This document shows, piece by piece, positions 11,503 to 22,593 of a stretch of DNA of 64,000 nt (its first letter is position 1; every line of letters begins with the position of its first letter). The notes under the pieces were generated by a model that saw only the letters and a program-made list of their open reading frames with translations, did not search any database and was not told the origin of the DNA. Source of the DNA: Podaxis mareebaensis (taxonomy: Eukaryota > Basidiomycota > Agaricomycetes > Agaricales > Agaricaceae); the NCBI GenBank assembly GCA_018524725.1, contig JAEUWP010000366.1:62001-126000 (forward strand), in the 5' to 3' direction. Both the position numbers and the translations under genes were made by a program.

Positions 11503-12939
11503 CTACTCATCTGAGTCTCCACCCTTGGATCTGCTCTCCTCTTCCTCTCTCTCAGTGTCCTCCAGTCTGTTCTCCTCCTCCTTGTCCTCCTCTGGTCCTT
11601 CCCCTTCTTTCTTCTTCCCTTCCATCTCCTCCAATCTGCCATCTGGCTCCACCAGCTCCATCTCCATCCCTTCCTCCATGTCCACATTTTGGACCTCTTT
11701 GCCTGTTTCCTCCTGCTGCTCCTCCTCCACTTTATCCTCATCATCCTCATTGTCTGCTGCCTCCATCCATGCCTGCAGTATGTCCTCCTCCAAGATTTGA
11801 TACACCCTCCTCATGAGAGTGTTTATTTCCTCCTGTACCCTCCAGAGTGTGTTGATTTCCATGGTTAGGGCACAGACAGCCTCTATTGGAGTCTCAGTCA
11901 GATCCATAAACAAGGCAACCCATTTCTTGCTTAATGGGCCATAGCAGGGAACCTACTGTATTCCTGGGTCAGTTTACCACCAACCCCATCCTCCACATAG
12001 GCACTTACCATGCCATGGAGTGCCCCCATTATTCCAACTTCTGACTCTGTGATATCCTTACCCATGCAAGTAAATGGGTTAAGGATGTGGGGAATGGGGT
12101 GTAGCAGCCCCTGCAGATTTTCATGGTCCACTGACTCCTCTCAGAGGAATGGCTTGCACTGAGACTTTTTCTGGTAGCACCCAGTGCAGGAATGTATCTG
12201 TTCCTCTATGGATAGTAGTCAGTAAATTTCTGGAAAACAGGATTGACATGTACTTTTATGTGGAATGCACTTGATCCACAGTTGATGGCAGTGGTAGCAC
12301 AACTTCTCACCCCCCATCTTGAAGGGGAGTCATGTCCATGATCCAGCTGGATGATCCACAATTTGGACATCCAACTCATTGCCCAATTCCAGGCAGATGG
12401 CTTTCCCCTTTCCCTTGTTCTTCCTCTCTACCTCTGCCTCTGTCTCCACCCTCTTATTTTCCTTCACCCTCCACTGTTCTTCCTCCTCCTGTTCCCTCCT
12501 GATCCTCTCTGCCTCCTCCTGTGCCTTTCACTCCCTCTCCTCTTCCTCCCTCTTCCTCTGCTCCACCTCTGCCTTCTCTGCCACCTACCTTTCTTCTTCC
12601 TCTCACTTCTTCCTCTCCTTTTCCTCAATTCTCCACTGCTCTGATTCCTCTGCCTCCCATTGCCTCTGCTTCTCCTTGGCCTTCTTCATCTTTCTCTTCT
12701 TCTTCTCCATTTTCCCTACTGATGTCTCCACCTCCACTTCCTCCATCTTTCCTCACTTTTTGCTGGGACCCACCTCCACCATGGGGCTCTCTGTAGAGGT
12801 AGGTGACCCTTGTTCCTTTTGCCACTGTTGGTAAAAGGTGGAGAAGGCTGCCATCATTGCCAGGTTGAAGGGGAGGTTGGCATTGGGAGTCTGGTTGCTT
12901 TGAGAAGACATTTCTTGTGAGTTGAGGAATGAAGTTCAT
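11503..12939 (-). pseudogene. Antisense accessory gene of older gypsy element, decayed
   Basis: This is the counterpart of the antisense gene at 16-1228. Reading leftward it has a Glu/Arg-rich low-complexity region (12,400-12,830), then a cysteine cluster at about 12,180-12,300 (CYHCHQLWIKCIPHKSTCQSC, then after a stop CTGCYQKKSQC). Next come a heptad-like region (ALTMEINTLWRVQEEINTL near 11,870) and a very acidic tail. The first five cysteines keep the spacing C-x2-C-x6-C-x6-C-x2-C. In-frame stops break the gene. Same place, orientation and domain order in two gypsy copies show this is a standing component of the element. Confidence 0.6.
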
Positions 12940-13037
12940 TTTCTGAAGGCACCCTTTTTGTATCTGGCAGAGAGAGTTGAGGACAGGTGTCTGGTCCAGA
13001 CTTGGGCCTCAGAGGCTCAGCCCTAAGGGGGGAATAC

Positions 13038-13757
13038 TGTTATGGACTTCACTTTGTGCTGATTAAGCTCTCAGAGCCTTAGTTACAACCTGGATTCTGT
13101 GGATCACATTCAGTTGAACCTTTTCTCCCTTTCTGTCACACCTTTCTCCTTGCAAATACTTTTATCTATCCCTGTCCCTTCTGTTATTTTCCTTATCAGA
13201 TCTTCTTATCTGATTATCTCATGTTTTTCCATTTATCTATGGCTTTTCCCTTTACCCTTGATTATCTCCCACTTATCTAGGTTTTTCCATTATCTGATGT
13301 TTCACTTCTGCCCCTGTCCTTTCAGATATCTGGATGCTTTGTGGACAGACTCCTTATTCTGGTATCTTCACTGTAGTTATCAGTTCACATGTTTCTAGTA
13401 TTCTCCTTTGAGTAGTTACTATTGTTTCTCACTTAACTACTACTCTCCAGACTTTATCCTGACTACTAGTATATAAGTAGGATCACTACTGTTTGTACCC
13501 CTCAGTCAGAATATCAACTTAGATCTCCTCCTCTCTCCTGCCTGTCTGCTACAAGTCCACTCTTCAGTCCAGGCTTGTCCTGTCTTTGTCTGTTCTCTAT
13601 CTGCTTGTCTGCTCAAGTCTGTAGTTGGTCAAGTGAGGCCACCATGGTATCAGAGGGGTGCAACACATAAGTTGAAGCTGAGGCCTCAACCCCATGTCTG
13701 TGCATGTCTGTCCTTGGCCACCTGTGGTCTGCCCCCATCCAGAGTCAGTTCTTAACA
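13038..13757 (+). repeat. LTR of older gypsy element
   Basis: The repeat starts TGTTATGG right after the polypurine tract AAGGGGGGAATAC (13,025-13,037) and ends TTAACA at 13,757, so the first and last five bases (TGTTA/TAACA) are perfect inverted repeats. A TATA-like TATATAAG lies near 13,470. It is a CpG-free relative of the LTR at 1364-2035. The base after its end is the first base of an RNase H reading frame on the other strand. Confidence 0.8.
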
Positions 13758-16700
13758 GCTTGGCATTAAGAGAAGTCTTCTTGTGTGTTGAAATTGAGAA
13801 GGGTTTTATGATCTGTGTATATCTCAAAATGCATCCTGATAAGGTCTGAGTGCCACTTGCAGAGGGTGGAAATGATTGCCAGAAGTTCTTGTTATGTGTG
13901 GGGTAATGTTTCTCTGTGCCTAAGTACTATTGGGAATTGAAGGCTATATATAGGTCCAGACTCTTTCCACAATGGACCCCAGCTTAGTACTGCTCCAGGG
14001 CCTGTAATGTTGGCATTGCATGTGATGAAAACTTTATTGTTTCCTAGGTTGTTGTAGTTGATCATGGTGAGGCATTGGTGGCTAGTCACAAGTTCTTTAA
14101 TGGCATTGAAAGCAGCTTGGTACTTGTCATTCCATTTGGGGAAAATTTTATTGGCCACTTTTATAGTAAGGGGATAAAGGATATGTGTGTGTCAAGTGAG
14201 GTCTGGAAGGAAATGGGCCACATTTAACAAGGCCTAAGTAACAATGGACTTCTGTTGCCAAATGTGGCACTGGCCAGGAAATAATCTTGGAGATCTTCAA
14301 TGGGTCTGCTTCAATGCCATTTCAAAAGATTCAATAACCCAAAAAAATGACTTCATCACAGAATAGTTGTAATTTCTTTATGGAGCACAAGAGGCTGTTG
14401 GCACATAGGGCTTCAAGGACAGTGTGTACATTCCAGATGTGTTCTTTGAACATTTGGGACCAGATAATAATGTCATCAAGGTAAACATGACATATTTTTC
14501 CTATTAGGTGTCATAATGCTGCAGTCACACATCATTGTTGTGTGGAGGGGGAGTTTCAGAGGCCTGTGGGCATCGCTAACCACTCATACAAGCCAAAAGG
14601 TGTGTGACATGCAGTGTATTTGATGTTGTCTAAATGCATTCTTATCTGGAAAAAGGCATTTGTCATGTCAATCTTGGCCCAAATTTTGCCTTTCATGCAA
14701 TCAGTTAAGATGTCATCAATCCATGGTAGAGGGAAGCAGTCAGCAATTGTGAAAGCATTGAGGCATTGATAGTCTATGACCCAATGAGGAGTAGCATTTG
14801 GATCAGCCTTGGCAATCAAGAAAGATGGTGGTGCAAAGGGGGAGTTGGAAGGGCAAATTCATCCTGCTTTGAGATGTTCATCTATAAGACCTTTCCAGGC
14901 TTCCCTCCATTTATGAGGGCATGAATATTTTCAGGTGATGCAAATCTTATCTGCAGCTATGACAATAATCTGATGGTGGGTGTTATTTGGCAGGGTATCA
15001 ACATGTGGGAGGGCTTCTGGGAAGAGGTCCTGAAATTCTGCCTTTAGGGAAGTGTCTGCTTGCTCCAGCTGTGCCTTGCATTCTGGACTAGAAGAAGTGT
15101 TTGGGGCTGGAAAGGACTTGGCTTGGGGGAAATATCTTTGAACTCCAATTTCATTTGGGTGTCTGCATTGTGATAATATTCTTCTCAGGACATAGAAGCA
15201 GCCAGACAAGCAATCTTCTATTGAATGGTTGCAAGAGAAAGGACTTGTGGCTCAATAAGTTGCTATTTGGGTACATAGCAACTAATCTCTTCACAAACTT
15301 TCTTCATTTGTTCATATACAGCTGCTGTGATATCAAGGCAGTATCATTTGACAATGGACAGGGGAGATTGAGCTATTGTGAGGCAATTTGCTGTGGCAGA
15401 TGATAAGGGAATGTATGTAGAGGGAAAGGTAGATGTGGGGAGGTTGGGATCAATGAGGATATATTCTGAGTCTTTTGCAGTGATGGATCCCTCTGCCATA
15501 TCAACCACTATCTTACTGGTGTGCATCTACCCTAGACCAAGAATCAATCCAAATTGCAATCTGGGCACTACCAATGCATGTGTGGTGTGTGCAGTCCAGA
15601 CATCATCAACAGAACAAGTGTGCAGTTTAACATATTGGGTACAAGAAAGGGCACTGCCTCCAACATCTTCCAAGGAAATCAGTTTTTGCAGGGTGATTTA
15701 GTGTAAGCAAAGGCCTTCAGTGAGTTTACTCAAGATCAAGACTGTCAGACATCCATGGTCAATAAGGGCTCATACCTGTATGGAAGGAGCAGATGGGCCA
15801 TTGATGAAACAAGGCCATAGGAGGTGGTCTTTAGGTGGGAGTACAGAAGGGGGGAGCACATATACATCATCTAGATTATCTTCCAGTACACAGCTAGGAC
15901 AATGTTCATTGTCATACATGACAGTGCCTACAAAGGTAGGGGGAGCAGGTGTGTTGTTGGCCCAAACAGCATTGGCAAGTAACAGGTCTGGTGTATTTAG
16001 GGGCTGGACTCCATCTGGATAATTTACAAGTTGTTTGGAAGTTGAACCATCAAGGAATTCAGCTTCATGGGCTGCCTGGAACTTGGTGTCTAGTTCCTCA
16101 ATGGATGCTATGACCAAGTCAGATGGAATGACAGGAGTAGTGGTGGCATGGAGACTAGTACAGCAGGCAAACCACTGTTGGCAAAGGTGGTTGAGCTCTG
16201 CTTCAGATTTGACACAGAGCCAATTATCAGCTTTGATGTTGTGAGCAAGATCACAGTTTGATGCCATATAGTCAACATATACATTGCAGCAACAAAAGCA
16301 ACCCTTGTGTAGCTTGAGGAACTCCCTAATCACATCCATCAAGAGAGGAGGATGTGGGATGTGAGGGGGGAGCACTGCATAGATTGCCTCCAGAGGGGGG
16401 TAAGCATGAGCTTGGCTGTTCCCAGTAATGGTATTCCACACAGGCCAGAAGTACCAGTCAGAGCATTGCTCTGAAGTAGCATTCAAGGGCCAATACAGTT
16501 GAGGAGTGAGGATGTGGGTGTTGGTGAAAAGGAGGGGTTGTGGTTGACAGTGAGAGCATTTTGTAGTGTGGGAGTAAGTGTCATGCATTGATAGCCAGAG
16601 TGATGGGCCTCCATGTTGTGGGCCCAGGAGGATCCATGGGCTGCACATTCTTCTTTGAATGCTATTGCAAGAGGTAGTACAGCTTTGTACCATTTATTGT

Positions 16701-17463
16701 AGTCCATTACAGTTTCCAAGTTGGCACAGTTCAAGCAGTAGTTATTATAGTGAATATAGAACTCATAGTCTATTGTGGAGCAAAAGTGATTGCATAACCA
16801 TTCATCAGTCACAGCCTCTGTTGATTTACTGACAACTAGATGGGCATTTGCTGCATGGATTCTAGAGACCTATTGGGCAAAAAAGACACTGCTTTGATGG
16901 GAGCAGACTTCCTGTGCAAGAGGGATTTCCCAATAAACTGGAAGAGATTTTTGGTGAAGCTTGAGAATGAATTCAGAGAATGTCTTGGTCTCTAGTCTTG
17001 AGTAGTTCAACACAATCCATGTGACCACATCTTCATGGTTAAAGTGGTCAAGGATTCTTTCAATTTGTTCTGTGGTGGGAACCTTTTTAACCTGGAAGTA
17101 ATGCAAACAGAGGCACTCATATTTGAGTAGAGAAGTAATCAAAATTGTGTCATTGCTTAGCACAGGGGGTATGGAAGAGTTTGCTTGTGCAACAGGAGCA
17201 TCATTGGGTTGTAGGGGGAGGTAGGAGTTTGCATCTGTTGGTGTAGAGTAATCCATAGGTACTATTGTAGCATTCTCTTCATCTGAGTCTGAGTCACTGA
17301 GAGAGAGAAAAGGGGAGCTTGAAATTTGGGAGTTTAGGTGGTTATATACACAGGTGTATTGGATGCATATGTGAGTGCATCTGAATCTGGAAGCATTGCA
17401 TAGAATTCTGAGATAGAAAGTACAGAAGATGAAGAAGGGATGGAACTGAGAGAGGAGGAACAT
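13758..17463 (-). pseudogene. Gypsy gag-pol 5' half (gag, protease, RT, RNase H), decayed
   Basis: Reading leftward from 17,463: a gag capsid-like region (HFNHEDVVTWIVLNYSRLE, LKLHQKSLPVYWEIP), a knuckle-like CFCCCNVYVDYMASNC near 16,280, and an aspartic protease segment with ALIDHGCLTVLI near 15,740. Reverse transcriptase follows (VIDYQCLNAFTIADCFPLPW, AKIDMTNAFFQIRMH, TPFGLYEWLAMP, then YLDDIIIWS near 14,480), then RNase H (FPKWNDKYQAAFNAIKELV near 14,130, and FEIYTDHKTLLNFNTQEDFS near 13,800). Several stops and shifts interrupt it, for example TGA at 14,556-14,558 where arginine is expected. It ends abruptly at the LTR end at 13,757. Integrase is missing from this strand. It is complementary in content to the plus-strand half at 9711-13,757. 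Confidence 0.85.
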
Positions 17464-19480
17464 CTATGGGTGGATAGTTCTAGTCAGTTCTGTCAATGTA
17501 GACCTCATTCATCTAAGTAGTAAGATGCACCAAGACCTGGGAGCAGCTCATCTGGATGGGAATGACTATGAGTGTGCCTGGACAAGGGGTTAGGTTGGTC
17601 CAGTGTGGGTGGGTAGGTGGGGTGTATAAGAGTGTAGAATAGCATATGAGCACCAGTTATTCAGGTTCAGATCCAGAGACCCATACAGAGGGACAATCAT
17701 GTAAAAAAAAGCCAAGCTATGCCAGAAGAATGGCATTCTATGCCAGACTGGACAGTTGCCAGATTTCAGCCTATGTAATCACCAGGGGTCATCTTCCTGA
17801 GGAAAGATGGAATATATGTGTTATTTCCTTTCTCTTTTTGTAAATGTATATAGTTTTAAAGTGAGGGGAATGACAAGACAGATACAGGTGCATGAGCAAG
17901 AGTGAGTTGGATTGTGATGCAGGTTGATCTCAAGTGGGAGTATAAAAAAAAGTGAAAGGCTGCCATCTACATATACATGAGGGAGTGTTGATATGATGGC
18001 CTCACTAATTGAGGAGGACAGAGGGGACAGAGGAATATGCTGGACTCAAGATACTATTGGAGGTCATATCAAGAGATGAGCTACAAACATCCTCTTCAAC
18101 TTGCTCTTTTATCCTCTTTCTAATTTAGAACATCCCATATCAACACCAAACATGCCTTCTAGTGTAAGCCATGGCCTACAGATCCCTGAGTTTGATTGGC
18201 CACACTCAAGCTTCAACTATGCAGGTATTATACCATGAATTTCTCTGAGCCTTATATGATGTAATAGAGAACACCCTTGTGTTTGAAAATCTTGCAAAAT
18301 TTGTACATTGAGGACAGTAGATAAATACACTATGGATGATGGAGTGGTGAGATCTTAAGATCACATGCTAAATTTGGGAATGTGTCATAATTCTTGCCTC
18401 TTCATACACATTTTTCATGGCTGAACTTGTATCAAATTGGCTTAAATTTTGCACATGCATTGCCTATGGTAACATCTTTAATAATACCAGAAATGAAGGC
18501 AAGGCAGTTTGTTGCTGCCCCAGAACCTTGTCAGTGCCTCAGTTCCCTATCTGTCTCATAAGGGGTCAGGTGGCAGTAAGCAAGATGTGTTGGACAACAG
18601 TCCAGACAAATGGTCAGAGGTGCTCCACTGAAGTTATCTTGTAGGAGACTTTAGTCAACTCATAGCCATGAGGATGAATAGAGGATGATAAGAGAGCAAA
18701 GAGCAGAATAGAGCTTTACAATTCTGTTACTTAGGCATAGTATGGACATTGCACCAATGCAGAGAGATACTGTCCTAAGACAACCTAACACTATTAAATT
18801 CCTAAACAGAACACCTGTCTATTCACAAGTGAACTAGAGGCTGGTTGAAGATCTCACAGGGACTGCCACCAGGAGGGATAAGACATGTAAGGTCACAGGC
18901 CTCTCCAAAGGTTTGGCTGTTACACCAGTTATCCTGTCAAGGCAGATAGAGCTCTCATGCAGCAAGAAGATAGAGCAGGAAGAGGACTGTTATTCTCACT
19001 TATGTACAAGTGATTGTAAAGCTAAGTTCTACTTACTTTATGAGCCACTTTAATAGAGGGGAAAGCACTTTACTATATGTCCATATTGAGGAGCTCATAA
19101 CTACTTCAGCATTCTAATAATACTAGACTGAGCCTGAGGTAAGATAGTAGATCTACTCAAATGAAGGACTGTCTATAATTGGCAACACTGAGTCTGAATG
19201 CTAAGTATAGTACAGCTTAGAATAGATGAGATATGGTCAATGACTGAGGTGTAAATCAAGATAACAGATGAGAGAAGATAGTGAAGTGATGAAGAAGGAT
19301 AACAAGAAATAATGGCAATAAGCACAAAGAAAAATGACAATTGTAACACCTACTAAGAGGGGATTCTTTCTTTGAGAGTGGTGATGACTCTGAAGAACTG
19401 AAACTTGACTTTAGAGGTCAGAGATACATTAATGTTACTAATACAGAAGACTTTGAGCTCAAGCTCATTGATAAACATAC
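17464..19480. other. Unassigned CpG-depleted sequence
   Basis: I recognise no gene here. If the minus-strand gypsy half had its own LTR it should begin in this area, but I could not match it to the LTR at 13,038-13,757. A short open frame after ATG near 18,151 (MPSSVSHGLQ) and another at 18,417-18,644 carry no family signature. The segment 18,650-19,480 is AT-rich with no coding pattern. Confidence 0.4.
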
Positions 19481-19481
19481 T

Positions 19482-19760
19482 GGGGGGGCCTGTTGGTATT
19501 CTTTCTCTAGTTAGTTATTATATAACTCATATAAGATATTTTTGTGCTTCATCCTAGCCAAAAAAAATGTAAAATCTCAGCAGATTCCTCAAGCTTAGGA
19601 AGGGAAATTCCTCTAGGTACATAAATAATATCTTGATACACAAGTATATCCTCAATACCTAGAAGCAGCCAGAGTAACCAAGATGAAGCAGTCAGAGAAA
19701 CAAAAAAAAGAGAGAAGAGAAAACCTGCTTACAACTATTCCAATGGTATATTCTATATTT
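19482..19760 (+). repeat. Possible Ty1/copia-type LTR start
   Basis: A purine run GGGGGGG (from about 19,482) is followed by CC and TGTTGGTATTC at 19,491. Many copia LTRs begin TGTTGG next to a polypurine tract, so this may be an LTR edge. I could not identify a matching right end or a copia coding region, so the call is weak. Confidence 0.2.
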
Positions 19761-19778
19761 TCATTATAGTCTTAACTG

Positions 19779-20497
19779 ATGATGATTCTAGACAAAGGGA
19801 TGGAGTTTTTAAAGGCATGGCTCAATGCTCTGGATGGTGAAAAACCTGAAATTCCAGCCAATCTCAAGAGTCAAGTCAGGAAGCAACCTGACTATCTGCC
19901 TGAAGCCTATAGTACAACCTATGGGCTCACTCTTGAGATGCTGACAAATGAAACTGGGAACTCTATTTGTATCCACTGTAATCTCAAGGACCATGTCACT
20001 GTTCATACTGATGGTAATGGCTTGGGAGGTGTAAATATCCATGGAGTATCTGAAAAGAAGAGAATGAAGGGAAAGAAGTATCCAAATGGCTAGTTTGCAG
20101 GTTTTTTTCATGTGGATGCCTGCCCAAAAATGCTGTGGGTGGAACTCTACTTTGGAAGGTATGGGAGATCTCCTCTATCCTCAATGGGAGCTTAGTGGTG
20201 GAGGAATTTAGCCCTAGGCCCTTAGATCCATGAAATGTCCTTGCTATCATTCAGAATCTTCATCAGTTGTGGGGCATTGAGTTAGAGGACATGTTTTCAG
20301 GATCACTTTCTCTGAGTAGGAATGAAGTAGAGAAAAAGATGATGGTGAAAATACTAACTCACATGGGATCTGCCTACCATGAGACATCTGGCTTGAAGGG
20401 TACCATTGAAACTTCATTTCTAGCTAATTTATATTTGGTTATGAGATCTGAAATAACTGTTGTTGTCCCGTTGTGTAAGAGTAAGAATAGTATATAG
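19779..20497 (+). pseudogene. Unrecognised decayed coding region
   Basis: Two open segments (19,779-20,093 and about 20,267-20,497) in a degraded context look like one protein broken by stops. The first is polar with a CIHCNLKDHVTVHTDGNG stretch, the second helical and charged (LEDMFSGSLSLSRNEVEKK). Both are longer than typical noise here, but I know no family to assign. A transposon-borne gene is the likeliest origin. Confidence 0.3.
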
Positions 20498-20529
20498 TAT
20501 TAGGTGGATTCTTTCTGAATGAGGGACTT

Positions 20530-21000
20530 GAGACAGTTAGAATTCTATTGCTACTATAGTAGTAGAACTCTAGTAGTATTAAGGGCCTAAGGATAGTAGA
20601 ATCCTACTGCTACTATAGTCTTAGAAGTAGTAGAATTCTACTACTATTAAGGTCCTAGGGACAGTAGAATCCCACTGCTACTATGGTCTTAGAAGTAGTA
20701 GAATTCTACTCCTATTAAGGTCCTAAGGTCAGTAGGATTCTACTACTATTAATGTCCTAAGGACAATAGAATCCTACTGCTACTATAGTCCTAGAAGTAG
20801 TAGAATTCTACTCCTATTAAGGTCCTAGAGAGAATAGAATCCTACTGCCACTATGGTCTTAAAGTAGTAGAATTCTACTCCCATTATAGTCCTGAGAACA
20901 GTAGGATTCTACTCCTATCATGGTCCTAGGAACAGTAGGATTCTACTACTATTATGGTTCCCAAGGTAATAGAATTCTACTACTAGTATAGTCCTAGAGG
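20530..21000. repeat. Palindromic satellite-like array, ~34-bp subunit
   Basis: About 13-14 subunits of roughly 34 bp alternate between two forms: one centred on the perfect 14-bp palindrome AGTAGAATTCTACT, the other on GTAGAATCCTACTGCTACTA. They are joined by GGTCCTAAGGAC-like linkers that are themselves near-palindromes. GAATTC cores lie near 20,633, 20,701, 20,803, 20,870 and 20,972, spaced by 67-68 or 102 bp, i.e. two or three subunits. The array could form cruciform or hairpin structures. No coding potential. Confidence 0.85.
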
Positions 21001-21094
21001 TCACAAAATTGAGTTCCTTATTATGACACTAAGACAACTAAAAAAGAGTGGGTGAAATGTTGTTCAATTTTAGGTCAATAGCTGGTATGCTTTA

Positions 21095-21236
21095 CATACA
21101 GCAGGCTGTATGCCCTATAAACCATATACATCAGTCCCCTGCCCTGTTATATCATGTAACTGCTTGTATCTAAGACATACAACCATTTACATCAACTTCA
21201 TACAGCAGGCTGTATGCCTTATAAACCATATTCAGC
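21095..21236. repeat. Duplicated hairpin-bearing motif
   Basis: The 18-bp sequence CATACAGCAGGCTGTATG, an 8-bp inverted repeat around AG, occurs at 21,095-21,112 and 21,199-21,216. Each copy is followed by CC/CT then TATAAACCATA. The two copies are 104 bp apart in the same orientation. They could be terminal parts of a small non-autonomous element or two units of a longer repeat. Confidence 0.7.
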
Positions 21237-21907
21237 AATCCTGTGTGAGTCTTTGTGTGATATGTGAGTACTCAGTTTTCATTATATTATTCTTCTTGCA
21301 GGCCTTCAGGCTCTCCACTAGTCATATGCTTAAATAGAACATTATACACATTTATATGGACAACCTAGAGTACTTTTATGCATTCTCTCATATATTTTTA
21401 TTTAGGTATATCCATAGTAGCATACTTTCTTCAGTAAGAATTTCAACATATTCTTTTTTTGCCAACCATTAGTACTTTCCCAATGCTCAATCAAGCTCAA
21501 GGCCCACTTAGCACAAGCCATCAACTTACTGCCATTTGGCCTTTAGAACATCCCCATAATCATCCTAGCATTTGTAAGTGACTGATTCACTTTCCACTGG
21601 CCAAGTTGAGTAAAACTTTGAGACAACATGATTATATATAATTGATGTACATGAATAGATGTCTAATGCATTGATATTTTCTCCCTGTGCTGTACGAGAC
21701 TCATTCCATCCAAGATCTGACTGAAGCGAGTTATTTACTCCTCTGTCCTCTTCAACCCACTCAGGTCCTTAGTAGCCCTTGGGATTCCCTGTTGAGCCTC
21801 ATATTTATATTTTGGTAAAGACTCACTCAGTAGGAACACCAAATATGTCAACAGCATCAATCCAGGTTGTATCCTCTCCTCCGTGATTTGACTCAACAAA
21901 GATCTAG

Positions 21908-22204
21908 TTAGACAAAGTGGTATTTCAGTTTTGGGAAACACTTCAGCACACACAGGATACCCACGTGGAGACTGTTGACACTCTGAAACCTGACGAATCG
22001 GAGAGGTATCTTCTGCCCCTCCATGACTTGGTCCTTGCTCAACTCAACAACTTGTGCCACTTCGGGTTCTTCGGCGTCCTCGACGTCTTCGAATCCGATG
22101 GAAGGTCGATTGACCACTAACTTGATGCGCCTCGGTGCTTGCGGTGCGTTGGAACTGGCAATGACGAATGCACGGATGCGTACAGCCTGGTTAAACTGGC
22201 ACAA
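21908..22204 (-). CDS. Unrecognised protein fragment at the edge of the CpG-normal region
   Basis: The frame reads MCQFNQAVRIRAFVIASS, then PRRIKLVVNRPSIGFEDVED and an acidic stretch. Codon use is CpG-normal, unlike the DNA to its left. The length is small, and its downstream side runs into the transposon island, so it may be the remaining 5' exon of a host gene cut by insertions, or a non-functional frame. I know no family for it. From 22,205 to 22,593 I see no gene. Confidence 0.3.
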   Translation of the reverse strand: MCQFNQAVRIRAFVIASSNAPQAPRRIKLVVNRPSIGFEDVEDAEEPEVAQVVELSKDQVMEGQKIPLRFVRFQSVNSLHVGILCVLKCFPKLKYHFV

Positions 22205-22593
22205 GATATAATACTGTCACTGTTCCCGGAACTCAAAGCGTTACACGCACATGTAAGTTTAGGAGGAGTTGTTCGTCTGCATCGCTCAAAAGATAATTCG
22301 CAGTAGTGTTTCTTGTCTTGTTTTCGAGGATGCCTTTTAATGTGTGCTCGGCAGATTCATTTAGGCAGTTGAGCTGGGAAGTATCAAGAAGCTCGAGTAA
22401 GGAGCTCTAATCAAGGCGGAATGCTGTTCAAGACGAGTGGTGCATTTAATGTAGGTGTATAGCTTACGGCTTTTGCTTCATCGACTGACATAGTGGCCAT
22501 TGGAAATGTAAAGGGGAAGATTGTTAAAGATAAGATTATCGAGGTCCAGTATATTATGCCCACGGTGCCACGTGAGTACAACTACGATAACAC

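Larger units (their letters stand above)
2036..21690. other. CpG-depleted transposon graveyard
   Basis: In about 19.6 kb the dinucleotide CG is almost missing. I saw it only at isolated places such as near 10,357, 14,572 and 20,468, while both flanks use it freely. TG and CA are abundant and coding relics carry TGA where CGA arginine is expected. This is the footprint of cytosine methylation at CpG followed by deamination, or of a CpG-directed RIP-like process as described for some basidiomycetes. The block contains transposase, gypsy and repeat relics and no intact host gene I can recognise. Confidence 0.85.

Noticed and set aside
12351..12834. Plus-strand Leu/Phe/Ser/Pro-rich frames suggesting a membrane protein
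   Set aside because: They are the complement of the Glu/Arg-rich antisense region and arise from its biased composition.
13645..13656. TGGTATCAGAGG as a tRNA primer-binding site after a 5' LTR
   Set aside because: It looks like the classic initiator-tRNA site, but the LTR ends (TGTTA..TAACA) lie further out at 13,757, where the flanking RNase H frame begins, and the related spot in the first LTR also lies inside the repeat.
17646..17843. Short frame with AYVITRGHLPEER as a third viroplasmin-like domain
   Set aside because: Only a few residues resemble the domain; the G-x-x-PG-x-Y core is missing.
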